This document shows positions 32,109 through 43,808 of a stretch of DNA of 64,000 nt, piece after piece. Under the pieces are notes generated by a model, which ran no database searches, was not told the origin of the DNA, and saw only the letters and a list, made by a program, of their open reading frames with translations. Each line of letters starts with the position of its first letter. Within the stretch, counting starts at the first letter, position 1. The position numbers and the translations under genes were made by a program. The stretch comes from Thelonectria olida (Eukaryota; Ascomycota; Sordariomycetes; Hypocreales; Nectriaceae): the NCBI GenBank assembly GCA_020736575.1, contig JAGPYM010000005.1, positions 1,798,001-1,862,000 of the forward strand, in the 5' to 3' direction.

Positions 32109-34380
32109 TTACAAAGCCTTTCGAACAATGCTAGAAAGAGGCCGCCTATCAGGAGGCACAAACATTTCCTTTGCCTCCGTGCTTCCCCACAGCTCTGGTG
32201 AGTAGTGCAACAAGGGAAGATCTTCGTATGCCAGGTGAGAATTCTTGCTCACAAAGTCTTCAAAGCTCAACGTCCCAGCTGCGTTGGCCATGGCAATTTG
32301 AGTCTGCTGAACCCAGAACATGCTCTGCGTGGTACCCAACGTCTCAGCGAGCTCCAAAGCCGTCTCCACAGCAACGGATGGAGGATGCTGGTTTCCGCCC
32401 TGTTTGGGTGGTGAGCTGGTAGACAGCCGGCGGTAGAGATGTTGGAGCAGGCTGGCATGGCTTGCGATACTTAGGTTGCCTTCCAGGTTGGCTTCGTCGA
32501 TCAAGACTGCGGCGGCAAACTCGAGCTCATCCTGAGGAGGCAACTCGGGCGGCGCAGTGAAGCGGTGTGTAGCAGCGTTGACCATACGCACGCGAGCCAG
32601 CTCCATCTTTGCTCGAGATGGGCTTGCGAAGAAGTTGGGAAGAGACTTTTTATCAGGATTGACAAAGTTCATTCGCGCCGGGATACCATCCCACACCTTG
32701 GGCGTGTAGTAGGTCTTCCACTCGGCGCCAGAGAGGTCAAACAGGGTCTTAAATGCTTCGAATGTGAGCATCGTTCCTGGAACCTCGAAAGTCGGGGGCG
32801 AGGATGGCGAAGTGTGATTGATTTCCAGAGACTTGAGCAAAGAATGAATGTACTGGATCCAGAAGTATGCCTGGGTCTCCGAGTAAGGCGGGATGGTGTT
32901 GTTGAAGGCGCGGAGCCGAATCGTCGATGTTTGCAGCGTCTCCAGCGCCTGCTTCACGACGCCACCGCGACGAAGCTTTGAGGAAAGCGTCTTTTGAACA
33001 ACAGCGAATGCAAAGCGGGGAAGTCTATATGAATCGTCCTCCATCTCCATGACATCTGCTTTCGAATCCGGTGCGCGGAGCTTGAAGGACGGGAGCCGCT
33101 GGAGATCAGGTAGATGCCAGTTGTCCCGGACTTCGGGACTAAACAACAGATCCTTCGAATAGTACGCCTTCCACAGTCCAGAGTTCATCAATGATGGAGT
33201 GAATAGAACAATTTCTCCAAAATCTGCTCTCGATGGAAATTCTTTGAGATTCCTATCCGCCTGATATGCAACTGCGGCAAGCTGAATATGATAGAGCCAG
33301 AAGATGGTCATGGTTCTAAGAATTTGTCAGTATTTGACTCAGCTTTAATCGAAGCCACGAGGGAAGTATACATGCCTGTGCGCAGTATTGCGGAATCTCT
33401 CTGGGTTCTTCGCTCGCAGTTTCTTAAGGCAGGCCAAGAATTGGCTGGCACACTCCAGTAAACTAGCCTTTCGTGACATGCCTTCGAACATGACAAAGTA
33501 TCCCGCTCTGAGATGACTGTAATGATCCCAAGAGTCAAGTTCCCCTCGCATAAAGGACCTCCAGAACTCGTCAGGCCCAAGGCTTGTTGTATTCAACGTC
33601 TTGATCCGCTCGACCAGTTCCTGTTCGCTTGGGCCTTGCTCCAACTTGGCGATTTGCTCCTGTGTGCTCTTCTGTACCGGCTTTGGTGTCTTTTGAAGTG
33701 TTTCTCTGACATCCCTCATGACCACGTCAAGCTGGGCTCCAGTTGCGGCACTCAAACCGGGCGTGTCCATGATCTTGGCACAGAACTTGTCTTGGTACTG
33801 GCTCAGCTCGGACTCAAACCGAGCGCGCAGGTCGTCCACAATGGATTCTTTCTCTGCGGGAGGGAGGACGTCTTGTTTATTGAACAAAACCCACATGTAA
33901 CGACAACCGGCATCGAGCATCCATTGTGCACCGGCGTGCAGTTGCTCGAGCGAGTAGTCCAACCTTTCAGTGTCGGTGCAGTCGTGAACAAAGATGATAA
34001 AACGGTCCTGAGAGATGTAGTGGCGAATCAGAGGTCGTATCTTGTCACATCCTTTGCGTCGTAGAACTAAGGTTAGTTAATGCTTGGTGAAGAAAGGGTC
34101 TGGTATTGACATGTCTCACCTCCAACATCCCACAAGGTGATTTTACCACCATCCGAGTATTCGATAGTCTCAACATTGAAGCCAATTGTCGGGATGGCCT
34201 GGACATGCTCGCCCAGTTTCAACTGATAGAGTAAAGTCGTCTTTCCTGCTGCGTCGTTGCCGATCAAGACACCTACATTTTCGGGGCCATTGCCCAGTAG
34301 CCAGCGAGCGATACCTATCCATTACAATTAGCAATGTACTCGACCAGACAGACAGAAGCCTTGGTTCTTAACTCACGCAT
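32109..34380 (-). CDS. Arf-family GTPase with about 500-residue C-terminal extension
   Basis: Four coding exons (34380-34377, 34314-34120, 34051-33376, 33315-32109), 693 residues. The first coding exon is only ATGC. G-motifs are GNDAAGKT (P-loop), IPTIGFNVE (switch I Thr), WDVGGCDKIRP (G3), FNKQD (G4) and SAATG (G5-like). The third exon start was chosen at CAAAG because it restores the Arf motif WDVGGxDKIRP, while a nearer acceptor would insert four residues. The last intron fits the frame only if it begins with GC (AG|GCATGT) and ends TTAG, with a CTGAC branch point. The N-terminal MRIARWLLG lacks the Gly2 needed for myristoylation. The extension is mostly helical and has no domain I recognise. 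A trafficking role is inferred from the GTPase part only. Confidence 0.8.
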
Positions 34381-35113
34381 GATTTGGAATAGGAAGAAGT
34401 GGCGTTACTGAAGGAATTGTAAAGTCGCGACGAAGGAGGAGAGCCGATGAGGTATAAGAATGTTGCTGCCTTTCAGGAAGTGGGGGAGCTGAATCGATAA
34501 AACGTGGCTTATTATTGAAGTGAGACCTATTACACTGCGTCGCCATGAAACTAAGTATTTTCAGAGAGAGAAACAGCCTAAAATTGAGGCGCGGCTGGCA
34601 AGGAGACGAGCTACTGTGGCTAGTCGTGTACGACCGCAGGCATCGCCACCACATGAACTCATACCCGACCCAACCAAAGTACTTGATAGTAGAATCGTAG
34701 ATTTAGTCAGGTGTAATACAGGCAAAGGAATAATATGCATAGAGAATAATGATAATAATATTGTTATTATTTTATTTATTTAATTTTATTTATAATCTTT
34801 TTGAAATATCTTCCAGAATGGCTTCTGGAATGGCTTCCAAGGATAGCTTCGGAGGATTACTTCTGAGCATGGCTATCGGGATCAACACGGAGCTGAGGAG
34901 GCAAGAGGAAAGACAGCCAACTAGCAAACGCAAAGACGAGGGTAGGGACCGAGGATAGCAACACAAACAGGAAAGAACTTGAAGAAGCGAGGCGTGGTTC
35001 ATCGTTGGTATTCGCGTCTAGAAAGTCCATAGCGTCATGATCACTTTTCTCGTAACACTAGAGCAGTCTCGTACATCATGCACAACACTACTGACATGCA
35101 TGACCAGTATCCT
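34381..35113. other. Intergenic region
   Basis: Holds the leader of the GTPase gene and the 3' region of the hydrolase gene. It has a strongly AT-rich TTATT-type stretch at about 34745-34800. No gene. Confidence 0.5.
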
Positions 35114-35915
35114 TTAGTCCATAGATCCAGCCAGAGCAACAGCGCTGAACCTCAAATCTTCACCCCCTCGCTTCAAGAACTCTAGCGGGCCTAGATTCAA
35201 CGCCTTTTCGCTCAAGACATCCTCGTTCTCGTTCAAGTCTCCACGTCGAATCGGGCCCCTCCGACGACCATCCAGCTCCCATAGAGCGCCGTCATTTCCT
35301 TTTGCAAAGCACACATAGTGTAGGTCGATGTCGTCTTCGGCAGCCGGGGCTGGCGTGTCACCTTCAGAGGCGGCATCCTTGTGGGCAGTCGCAAGGGCGG
35401 GCGTCTCTTCGAGGACTTGGGCGCGCTCGAGGCGACCGAGGGGGGTGCTCTTCTTGATGACCTCGTCGAGTGTGGAACCGTCCTCTAGAAGCAGTGGTCA
35501 GCTAAGCAGCAATTTGGAGGGAGCGTGGAATTTGCGTACGAATAAAACTTCTCGCAGGACCGTTGGTTACAGCATGCAACAGACCCATCAGACCGCAAGC
35601 ATTGCGGATGGTTTGGCGCCACCACAGAACAGGCTCTCCATCGCCTTTGCCATTATAATCTTCCACCAAGCTGTCCTCGGCAATTCGGGCACTCTCGTAT
35701 GTAGCGCTGACGGGGAAGACGAGCAGAAGCGCCAAGGCGGGGCGGGGGAGGAATGCAAGTAGGTCGGGGTCGGTCAAGGAGTAGACGTCGTGGATTTGGA
35801 GAGCCTCGCTGACGCCGAGTTTGTGGATGAGGCTCGTCATGAGCTGGGGGTTCGCCTCGAGGGGAATGAAGGCGGGACGGTCCTTGGGGACGTTGGGGTC
35901 TGTGAGTGAAGACAT
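35114..35915 (-). CDS. Ubiquitin carboxyl-terminal hydrolase (UCH family, Yuh1/UCHL3 type)
   Basis: Two exons (35915-35540 and 35484-35114, intron 55 nt), 248 residues, the normal size for the family. The catalytic set is complete. The oxyanion-hole Gln and nucleophile Cys lie in QTIRNACGLMGLLHA, the His in LHYVCFAKG and the Asp in LWELDGRRRGP. The C-terminal block SEKALNLG...LRFSAVALA is also typical. UCH enzymes release ubiquitin from small adducts and process ubiquitin precursors in cytosol and nucleus. The crossover segment between the Cys and His parts is Ala/Pro-rich (ASEGDTPAPAAEDD), as is common in filamentous fungi. Confidence 0.95.
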
Positions 35916-38900
35916 GGCAGCTGGGGTTTAAATGGTGCTCTCGTGGTCTTTTCGAGAAAAGCGTACGTTCTGGCTGAGTGAGGACTTGGTGACGGGGGGG
36001 ATGATTCGCGATGTTTGATCTGCTTTGCTTGACTTGCGCGCCCTTTGATGTCTGGTGGTGGGGTTGTCGCGGGTGGGCTATGACGTTGCTGTGTCGGAGC
36101 CTGCAGGAGCAAGTAACCTACCCTATGCATCTCAGCCAAGGCACCGAGTGAAGGTTTTCCGCCAAGAGGGAGGACAACTATCGGTTTGACAGGAACTTGA
36201 GCGAAAACCAAGCGTGCAAGCCATTTTAAACAGCTTCAAAGTCCAATGAGTAATGTAACCATTTCGTGACAACGAAGCACGTCGACGACAATACGAAACA
36301 GCGGGTGAGAATCACGTTTGCCTTGCCCCGCCACAGCTTGAAAGGAAGCTCCCGCCCCTCCGAGGTTGGAAGTGTGTGCCTCCATTCCCGCCTTCATCCA
36401 ACACTCCGACTAAGACAGTCGGGACAAGAAGCCAAATACTGATAATGAAACATAGCTGTTATGGTCTGCCAGTTGGAATCGTTACTAGGAAATCCAGCTT
36501 CTCCGTCCTAGATCTCGAAGAGTCGAAAACGCCTCCGGCACTATGCCATCCTCGCCTAGCTCTCTCTCTGTCAAGGCATCTATTCGAGTCTGGAACAACA
36601 AAATGATCTCATGCTGATCCAATTTTGGCGTGTGCCTTTCCCTACATAAAATTGCGTTTCGACTTCGCCAGTGACCGCCTTCCTGTCTACGGGAATTAGG
36701 ATTGACCCCTCGTGAACAGGCCGGCGATGAGTTAGCTTGAACCGTCCATCTCCACAAATGATTCAAGCCTACCGAGGTTGTCCACAGGGTATCTTACTTG
36801 ACCAGATGCTACGTGATAATTATTCTAATCGGTAGTGGTTTGCGGATCTTGACCAGGAAGGGAGCGGATTGTCGGCGGACTGGAATTGACAGGACATCCA
36901 ACTTCGCCGACGAGACCAATAGTTCTTACTACAATTTCACAACGGCCTATCATCGAAGGAGTCCTTCCTGCTAGTTTGACACTTGACAGAAGCCTAATAA
37001 GGGGATTTTCGTCTGCAAGATGCCTCATATGCCGTCGAGGACAGGGACTGGATGGGTTGTGGCTTGTTTAATGAAGTTGATGGAGAAATTGAGGCCAAAG
37101 GCTCCCGCCACAAAAGTGTCAAACCTGGGGAACGAGCAGAGATTGGAGACCTTGTGGCAAAGGCTTCTGTGCCATGAGATCACTATTGCATAAGGAGTCA
37201 TCTGTCAAGGCTCAGCTGTCATAGAGATGGCTTTCTTGGTGTTGAGACTTGAGATGAAGCTCTTTCCTCATCGAGGTTGGGAATGCCTACCCCAACGCGC
37301 CTGCCACAACGTGAACCCTCAAGAGAACAACCGCACGTGCCTGCGCCTGCGCCTGGTCCTGGCCCAACTGCCAAAGTTGCTGTCATTTTCCAACTTCAAA
37401 TTAATCAACTAGCAATGGCCGACGCCTCTAAAGCGCCCGAATTATCCGAACCGCCCACTTCGTTGGCTTCCAATCCCCCTGGATCACCGTCTGGTCTAAA
37501 CGTCCTGCCCGTTGGCACCAGCTCCAAAGGGCTTGGAACCAAACCTCGTCCTTCCCAGCCAGACAAGCGCCCACTCGAAGATCACGGCTCCACACAAACA
37601 TGTTGCTTCAGATCTAGCACGCGCCAAGTGTTGAGCCGAGTCTCGATCAATTGGAAGGCATCTGATACGAAATGGTACCTGCGATTGCACGGCCGGTTTC
37701 CCGATTCAATGCAGCATCCGGAAGTTGATGGAGTGTTGCTCTCGGACACACGCAAACAAGAAGGTGCTTTGCGCTTGGTTCAATCTGAGACTGAACACAG
37801 ACCTTGGCTTACACCACATACGTAATTGCGTCGACGGAAGGATACAGGACAACATGTTACGGACAGCAGCCTCGCAACCGAAATTTGCCTTGAGCCTACC
37901 TCAGTGTGCGGATGACTACTGGCAACGACTGGGTATAGAGGTCTCTAACCCTGGTACGTATGTGTAATACACCAGATGAGCACCATTGTTACCATGACTC
38001 GGATGAATGATACCTTACACGAGTGCCCCTGGCAGCTTCTCGGAAAGATGGGGGAATCCTCATGGCTATTTGCAGCCCAGCTTGCTAAGCTGTCCTCCTT
38101 CGGCTGTTACCCAGCAAGATGGTTGGACGCTCTTTGATGCTGTACTCAGTCCCAGGCACGGAGACGGAGTCATGGCGTTCACGCGCCGTCCCTCCGTAAG
38201 CGGCCAGGCACTCCCGTTCTTGTCTTTGTTACAACTCGGACAGCCAAGGTTGTGGCACAGATGCCAATCTTGACGACCACGGTCTCCGGCCTACTACTTC
38301 GCGACTTTAGCATCTGGCTCGTCTCCATGCCTCCCACGTGGAGGCAAGACATGACTCGTTGCTGGGGCATGTTGCGCAAGGGAAGGGACCGCAGCCGGTT
38401 ACAGTGTCAGGTAGCCAGGCAACCTGGTAACGGCGCAAGGGACAGAGCTCCAAGATGAATGCAGCAAATCAAAACGCAAGACAATGGATCGGAATGCAAC
38501 ATGATCGAGGCCTGACTATAATTGTTTTTTTCCCTCCCGCTATTTGCTTTTTTTGTTTCCTTGTTTTTCGCGAAGCAAGCCGCAAACTCGTCACGTCAAC
38601 TTCTTTTTTTCTTCATCCCACCATCCAACGAGAAAGCCTCAACTACCAACGGCTTTGGGACTTGGCCCGCGACTAGCCCAGTCTTCAGACTCTGCCCGAT
38701 TAGCAACATGCAAAACATTGGATCGAATTGAGCCAGTCGAAGGCCTAGTGACAGTCCAAGGTTCTGTCAAGCGGCGTCATCTCCTTCGTGGCACTCTGAT
38801 AGTCCGTTCATCTTTGAGCCCCTGATCCTTGCATCGCAAAGGCTTTGCTGCGAGTCAAACGCCCCTGAACCTGGTCCTGGAGCTGATCGGCCACTCTCCC

Positions 38901-39855
38901 GCAGCCTTTTGCCCCTTTTCCCCTGCGCAGCCGACCGACAAGGCCTCCACGTCGGTCCCAAGGGAAGGGAAGGGGTCACATCTCCGTGCGAACGAGACAT
39001 CTTGCCTGGGCGCGGCCTACTCTATCGTACAGTAGCGCATGTGCGCCGAATCCCCTCAGCTGGGAATTGGAACGCCCCTTCAGCCACAGTGGATAGCGAA
39101 CACGAAACAGTTGCAGAAGTGACGCCAACACCAACGCCGGCGCCCATCCAGGTCCAGACACAGTCACCGAGAGGGTTGCTTCGTCTCTTGCAACCAAAGT
39201 CGCAGTCGAGGTAGTACTACCTACGAATACGTCCTCACAGTCGCAAGGGCTTCCCTCTGTTGACACTACTGCATCTCATCCCTGCCTCCAATTCCTCCCT
39301 GTGGACCCAAGCTTCTTCTCCCGCCGTGCCGGAATCGTGCTATCGGTCATTGTGCGTGCCTCTCCGTCCTACCCCCGTGTGTCTTGTCCACTCATATCGT
39401 TGTACCTGGGCTGTTTGACGAGTCCCAAAAGACGCCCCTCCCCGCGGTGCATCCTCTCCTCGACCACAAAGTGGCCGTTGATCATGATCTTCTTCATAAG
39501 ACGCCAGCTAACGAGTCTGCACTGCGCACAGTTTCAACGCTCGGCTTGCCCTGGGGTGTTTTTGCTTGGTTTCCTCCAGGACCCAAGGCCTTAGCGCCAT
39601 TCTCCATCGGCATTAATTCTCGACGTCGCCTTTTCTCACCCTCCTACTAAAGGCGGGACACGCCCATTTTCTTCTCCTTTATTAGTTCGCCTTCATTCCT
39701 CGCGTGGGCGCTCACTTGCTCACAGCGGGTCTCATGAGGACGTTCAGTGCCCTTCCGTGAGCCATCCTGCTCCTCGAGAGTTGCGACACGAACCGTCGTT
39801 TGTCTGACCTCACGCTGCCTAACTGCCGTATGGCAGCGCTGAGGCTACCGCCATC
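35916..39855. other. 3.9-kb stretch without a supported gene; probable long leader of the downstream gene
   Basis: Only short frames are present. The longest starting at an ATG (37283-37825, about 180 codons, Pro-rich) has no homology I recognise and no splice partner. Poly-pyrimidine tracts occur at 38520-38625 and CT-rich DNA at 39640-39720, as often seen in long 5' leaders of regulatory genes in these fungi. I cannot tell leader, non-coding RNA and plain spacer apart. Confidence 0.4.
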
Positions 39856-42272
39856 ATGGGCTTTCTCAGCTTTTTAAGCAGGAAACCCGCGGGAGACCGG
39901 GCTCCTGGGCTTGCGCTCAAGGCCCAAGCCTATGAATCAACAGTCGCGTCTCATCCACCAGTCCGAGGTAATCCTATTGTGTCATAGCTAGCAAGACTTT
40001 CAAGCCTGACCTCGCCCATAGGTACATATCCCGTCGCAGGCAACGGGCCCAATGTCCTGGACAAGCTGCAACAAGCTGCGAGGAAACGTAGCTTGGGGCA
40101 CTTGCAGCAAATCGTGCGACAAGAATCTGTAAACACATTACCAGCACCATCTCCGGCTGTGCCACGGTTTCCAGAGTCGATTGGTGGGAGGCCAAGTTCT
40201 GCCCCAGATGGCCCCAGATTACGATCCAAGTCCTTCAGTCGGAGTCTTCGTCCAGACAATGACTTCCTCCAGAAGCAGCTTCTCCCACCAGTCCCGTCTA
40301 TTCCCGCGCAGCACCGTCGCCGTCGGAGCTCTCTTGAATCCGAACTCACCAGCCGGTTTGTAGATATTCTTGATGCTCAGGGCGAAATTAAACCGTCAAA
40401 CTTTCGGTCCAGGATCCAAGCCACCGGCGCCCGAGATTATGGAGAGGATGTCGCTGAGCGGAACATGGTTCAGAGTAGAAATGACTCACAAAGCCCGAAC
40501 GTGAAATCCTTCTACGCCCATTCGACTCGCAGCAGTCACCGGGTGGTTATCGAAAAGGCCCCGAGCGACTTGGCCAAATCACCATATGCCAGTGGTCGCC
40601 AGGAAAATCGCTTGCGAAACCAGGGGAGAAGGGAGGTTTCCACGTCTCTGGGCAAAGTATCCGAGGCTTCAGCATGGAAGGCCCTTTCTGACCTCGATGA
40701 CACCGACATGCTAGGGCCCGACAATGCTCGTGGTTCCCGTTCTGAAAGAGGGCATCGAAAGCGCACCGAGGCGCGTCACTCAAATGCGCTCGGTATTGAC
40801 GAACGCACGCTTAAAAAGGACCGAAGGAGGTCTTTTCATACTCTTGCGTGTCAGCGTTCAAGGGAGAAGATAAAGCCCAGACCCTTGAGTTTGCATCAAT
40901 CATTCGCCAACTTCAACGACGAAGAGTCGTTTACTCCTCCGCTCCCCAACTTTTACCCCATAACAAGTGGTGACAACTCCAGTTATGGAATCGGGAGAGT
41001 TGAGGTGGAAAGCTGCGTGGACGAGACATTTGATGAACCAGCTCCATCACCAAGTACGTGCACTTCCCAACTTCCCAAAGGTCGTGTGCTAACACAATTG
41101 AAGTCATCCCAGGCCGATCGAGAACAATCCGGCATATGTCCTCGTCTCATTCTGACGTGTTGGGTGACTGGCAGACTCCGTCCAAACACTCCCGATCCGA
41201 AAAGTCTCACGTCTCCCGTCCTTCTAGCTCCAGCTCCCTTGATCCTTCGCGGCCCCCAACTCGCTCCATTGCTGTCGCCCGTCTTGATGATATCACTGAG
41301 CACATTCCAGCTCGAACCTCGTCGCTAGGCGTTCAGTTTCAACCTTGCTTTACCCCTACAACGACGACATCTGGATACTCGAGCAATCCCTTCCCGAGGC
41401 CAGAGAGTCAGCACACACCTACCACATCCATCGATGCCTCTCTCCTAGCGCCATCCGAAAAGCTCGGCCCGGACCGAGATCTAGGAATCAGTAACCAGAG
41501 CAGTGGGGGATACCAAAGCCCGGTATACTATACCGCCCCGGAGGAGGACGACTTCTCGCTCGACATACCCGTATCACGGAGGAATAGGGACGATTATCAA
41601 ACTCAACTCGAAGACAGACAGGACTTGGCTCTTACCGAGCTCTCCACGTTGAGCAATTTCGCCGCCGAATTTACTGACGACTCGGATGTTGATTCATTTG
41701 CTGGCAAATTTGAGCGACCTAGTCCTATTGGGGAGGAAGGGCTTCTTTTCGATGAAGGCATCTATGGTGGTACTGCAGGAGCCCTCCCGGGTTTATTCGA
41801 CGTATTTCCTATGGCAATCGCCCCAGCCGCATTGGAACGCCCGAAAAAGGCGAAGTCGACAAGAAGCAACGCGAGGCCAGCGTCGAAATACCACCAGGAC
41901 CGCCCCAGAACACGAGGTAGCTCTTTGGCGCATCATCCGCGGTCTCATAGAGACGATGACTCTCACGGTCTTGCTTTCCAAGAAGAGGACTTTGCCTCAT
42001 TCCTAGCATCGAATGACGACTTTCTCCGAAAGGCCGGCCTCATGCGTGTGCCTGACTACGAAAGCGAAAACAGAAGGCCAAGGCGGGCCTTGTACGAATA
42101 CGAGGAAGAGGATGAGGAAGAAAAGGTGGACACGCGAACGGCGATGAAGTTGAGAAAGGACTTGAGGAGGATAAGTACAGCGTCGACGACGCGAACTCGT
42201 CAGTCAAGGTCAACATACCGGCCGAGTCATCGAGATGACGACGAGGGTAATGCCGCCGACACGGAGGATTGA
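39856..42272 (+). CDS. Large Ser/Arg-rich, mostly disordered protein of unknown function
   Basis: Three exons (39856-39967, 40022-41053, 41104-42272), 770 residues. The 54- and 50-nt introns keep one frame. The first residues MGFLSFLSRKPAGDRA begin the only ATG that joins onto exon 2. The protein is rich in Ser, Arg, Pro and Asp, with low hydrophobicity and no membrane segment. Short conserved-looking islands are LDKLQQAARKR, FVDILDAQGEI, LDIPVSRRNRDDY and FASFLASNDDFLRKAGL. The C-terminus alternates acidic (YEYEEEDEEE) and basic stretches. I do not recognise it. The position downstream of a very long gene-free region suggests elaborate regulation, which is an inference. Confidence 0.75.
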
Positions 42273-43475
42273 AGCTGGTGGAACGATTTCTTATGTATGG
42301 GCAAAATTCTACGACCGTCCCTGACGAATGGGCTTTTCAAGGCAGGGAGTTTTGGGCAAACCTGACATGAGGTTGGCATGTTTGTTATTTTTTGGGACCG
42401 GGACGAGGTGGGACATAGATGACGGCCGTCGCATTTCCTATGTGTTGTTATTTCCCTGGCGACCTGGGTTGCTTTGGGACATGTTTGGATACCAGCAAGG
42501 GCGTACATGCGAGGGCTTACAGGTTATGAGACATGTCTGGGTTCTTGTGCTGACTTGCAGGGCACATGTTTCCATCACTTGATACTGGATACTCACACAT
42601 CGGTTGGTGGTTGGCATATTGAAGCAAACACTGCCTATTTTAATTGACCCCTTTTGCATATATTGCCTGCCGTGTTTTGTATCGTCTTGATATCGAATTA
42701 CTCTGGTTTATGCTGTTGCTAGATTGCCAAGAAATGTCTTTTCTTTACCTCACACTTGGCTGACTCTCCCGTTGCCAAGACACCACTAGAGAGAATTGAG
42801 GAGGAAAAGGACTCGTCCTCTGATATCAAAAATAAAACGAGGGGATCCGGGATTGGTCCCTGTTAAAAGTTTAAAGGTGATGGAACCAGGGCTCCTGGGG
42901 GCTTGGGTGTTCTGCTGGAATTAAGAGATTTGACCTCTTGGAGGGACCATGGGCGGCGTTGGAACCGGTTGGAACCGTGTCTTATTGTGTTCGCCGTCTG
43001 CCGTTCCATGACCAGTCCAGGCTGGTTCCACCCCAGTTCCAACCCGGTCCCAAACAGCTATTAGGCATTATGGGGCTACGTCTACAGCGGCTATGGGCGC
43101 GAAAGAAATTGATACCTTGCCCGATCTCGAGATATTTAAAAGGAACTGCCTTCTGAGTTATTAAATTAACTGGTATGTGCGGTTAGGCTGAAAGGGACCC
43201 TTAGAGTCAGGTCTTAGTTGGAGGCTCCAGCAGGATTGAGTGGGCAAATATTCTATTGCTACTCGCTATACTTTTAGAAGGTTCGCACACTTAACTGCCA
43301 TCCAATCTTAAATAACACAGCCTCAGGTTACTATATGTTTCCGTTCGTTTAGCACGCCCCACCTATAGTAGGACAATTAACAAACATTCTCTAGATCACA
43401 ACGGGAAAAAGCGAGACAAAAAGAAAATAGAACAAGCTCTGAGGAGATTAAACAAATCAAGGTAGCTGGGTTCCG
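42273..43475. other. Intergenic region between a coding gene and tRNA-Thr
   Basis: No gene supported. A run of GGTTCCA/GGAACC words (about 42880-43050) forms several imperfect inverted repeats. The meaning is unknown. Confidence 0.4.
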
Positions 43476-43547
43476 TGCTCCGTACTGGAATCGAACCAGT
43501 GATCTTCGCATTACGAGTGCGACGCCTTACCACTTGGCCAAGGGAGC
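43476..43547 (-). tRNA. tRNA-Thr (anticodon CGT)
   Basis: The 72-nt cloverleaf reads on the minus strand. The anticodon stem TCGCA/TGCGA and loop CTCGTAA are perfect and give anticodon CGT, which reads ACG (Thr). The T arm ACTGG-TTCGAAT-CCAGT is perfect, and the D arm contains TGGCCAAGTGGTAAGGCG. The acceptor stem GCTCCCT/ACGGAGC pairs except for one C-C mismatch at the sixth pair. There is no intron. Internal A and B boxes are intact. Confidence 0.92.
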
Positions 43548-43666
43548 AAGCGCTTGTTGAATGCGGCTGCCGAGTTTGATGTCTATGTACTAATTTCGAG
43601 GGCTTGACAGTTTTCTTGACCACTCAATAGGGAGGAACCGTGTGTTTTGACGCTCTCGTTTTGTCT

Positions 43667-43711
43667 GTTCGAATTTACGAGTGCGACGCCTTACCACTTG
43701 GCCAAGAGGGC
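43667..43711 (-). pseudogene. Broken partial copy of tRNA-Thr(CGT)
   Basis: A 32-bp block (43675-43706) is identical to the same block of the complete tRNA (43511-43542), covering the D arm and the anticodon loop. Right after the loop it jumps to a T-loop-like TTCGAAC, so the 3' anticodon strand, the variable loop and the T stem are missing. It begins with GCCCTCT instead of GCTCCCT. It cannot fold as a normal tRNA. Confidence 0.85.
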
Positions 43712-43808
43712 TTACGTCATTTGACTGATGAGTTCTGGGGCAAGTTTGTGGACTCATATGCTTGCAGCCGCCATCCTCATCGTGCGAGTGTCTCCAAAGC
43801 TAGGTAGG

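Noticed and set aside
34052..34119. A nearer acceptor (CCTTAG) for the second intron of the Arf-type gene
   Set aside because: It would insert four residues into the invariant WDVGGxDKIRP motif; the CAAAG acceptor restores it exactly.
37283..37825. A Pro-rich plus-strand frame of about 180 codons
   Set aside because: No recognisable domain, no splice context and no supporting neighbour; it was left within the gene-free stretch.
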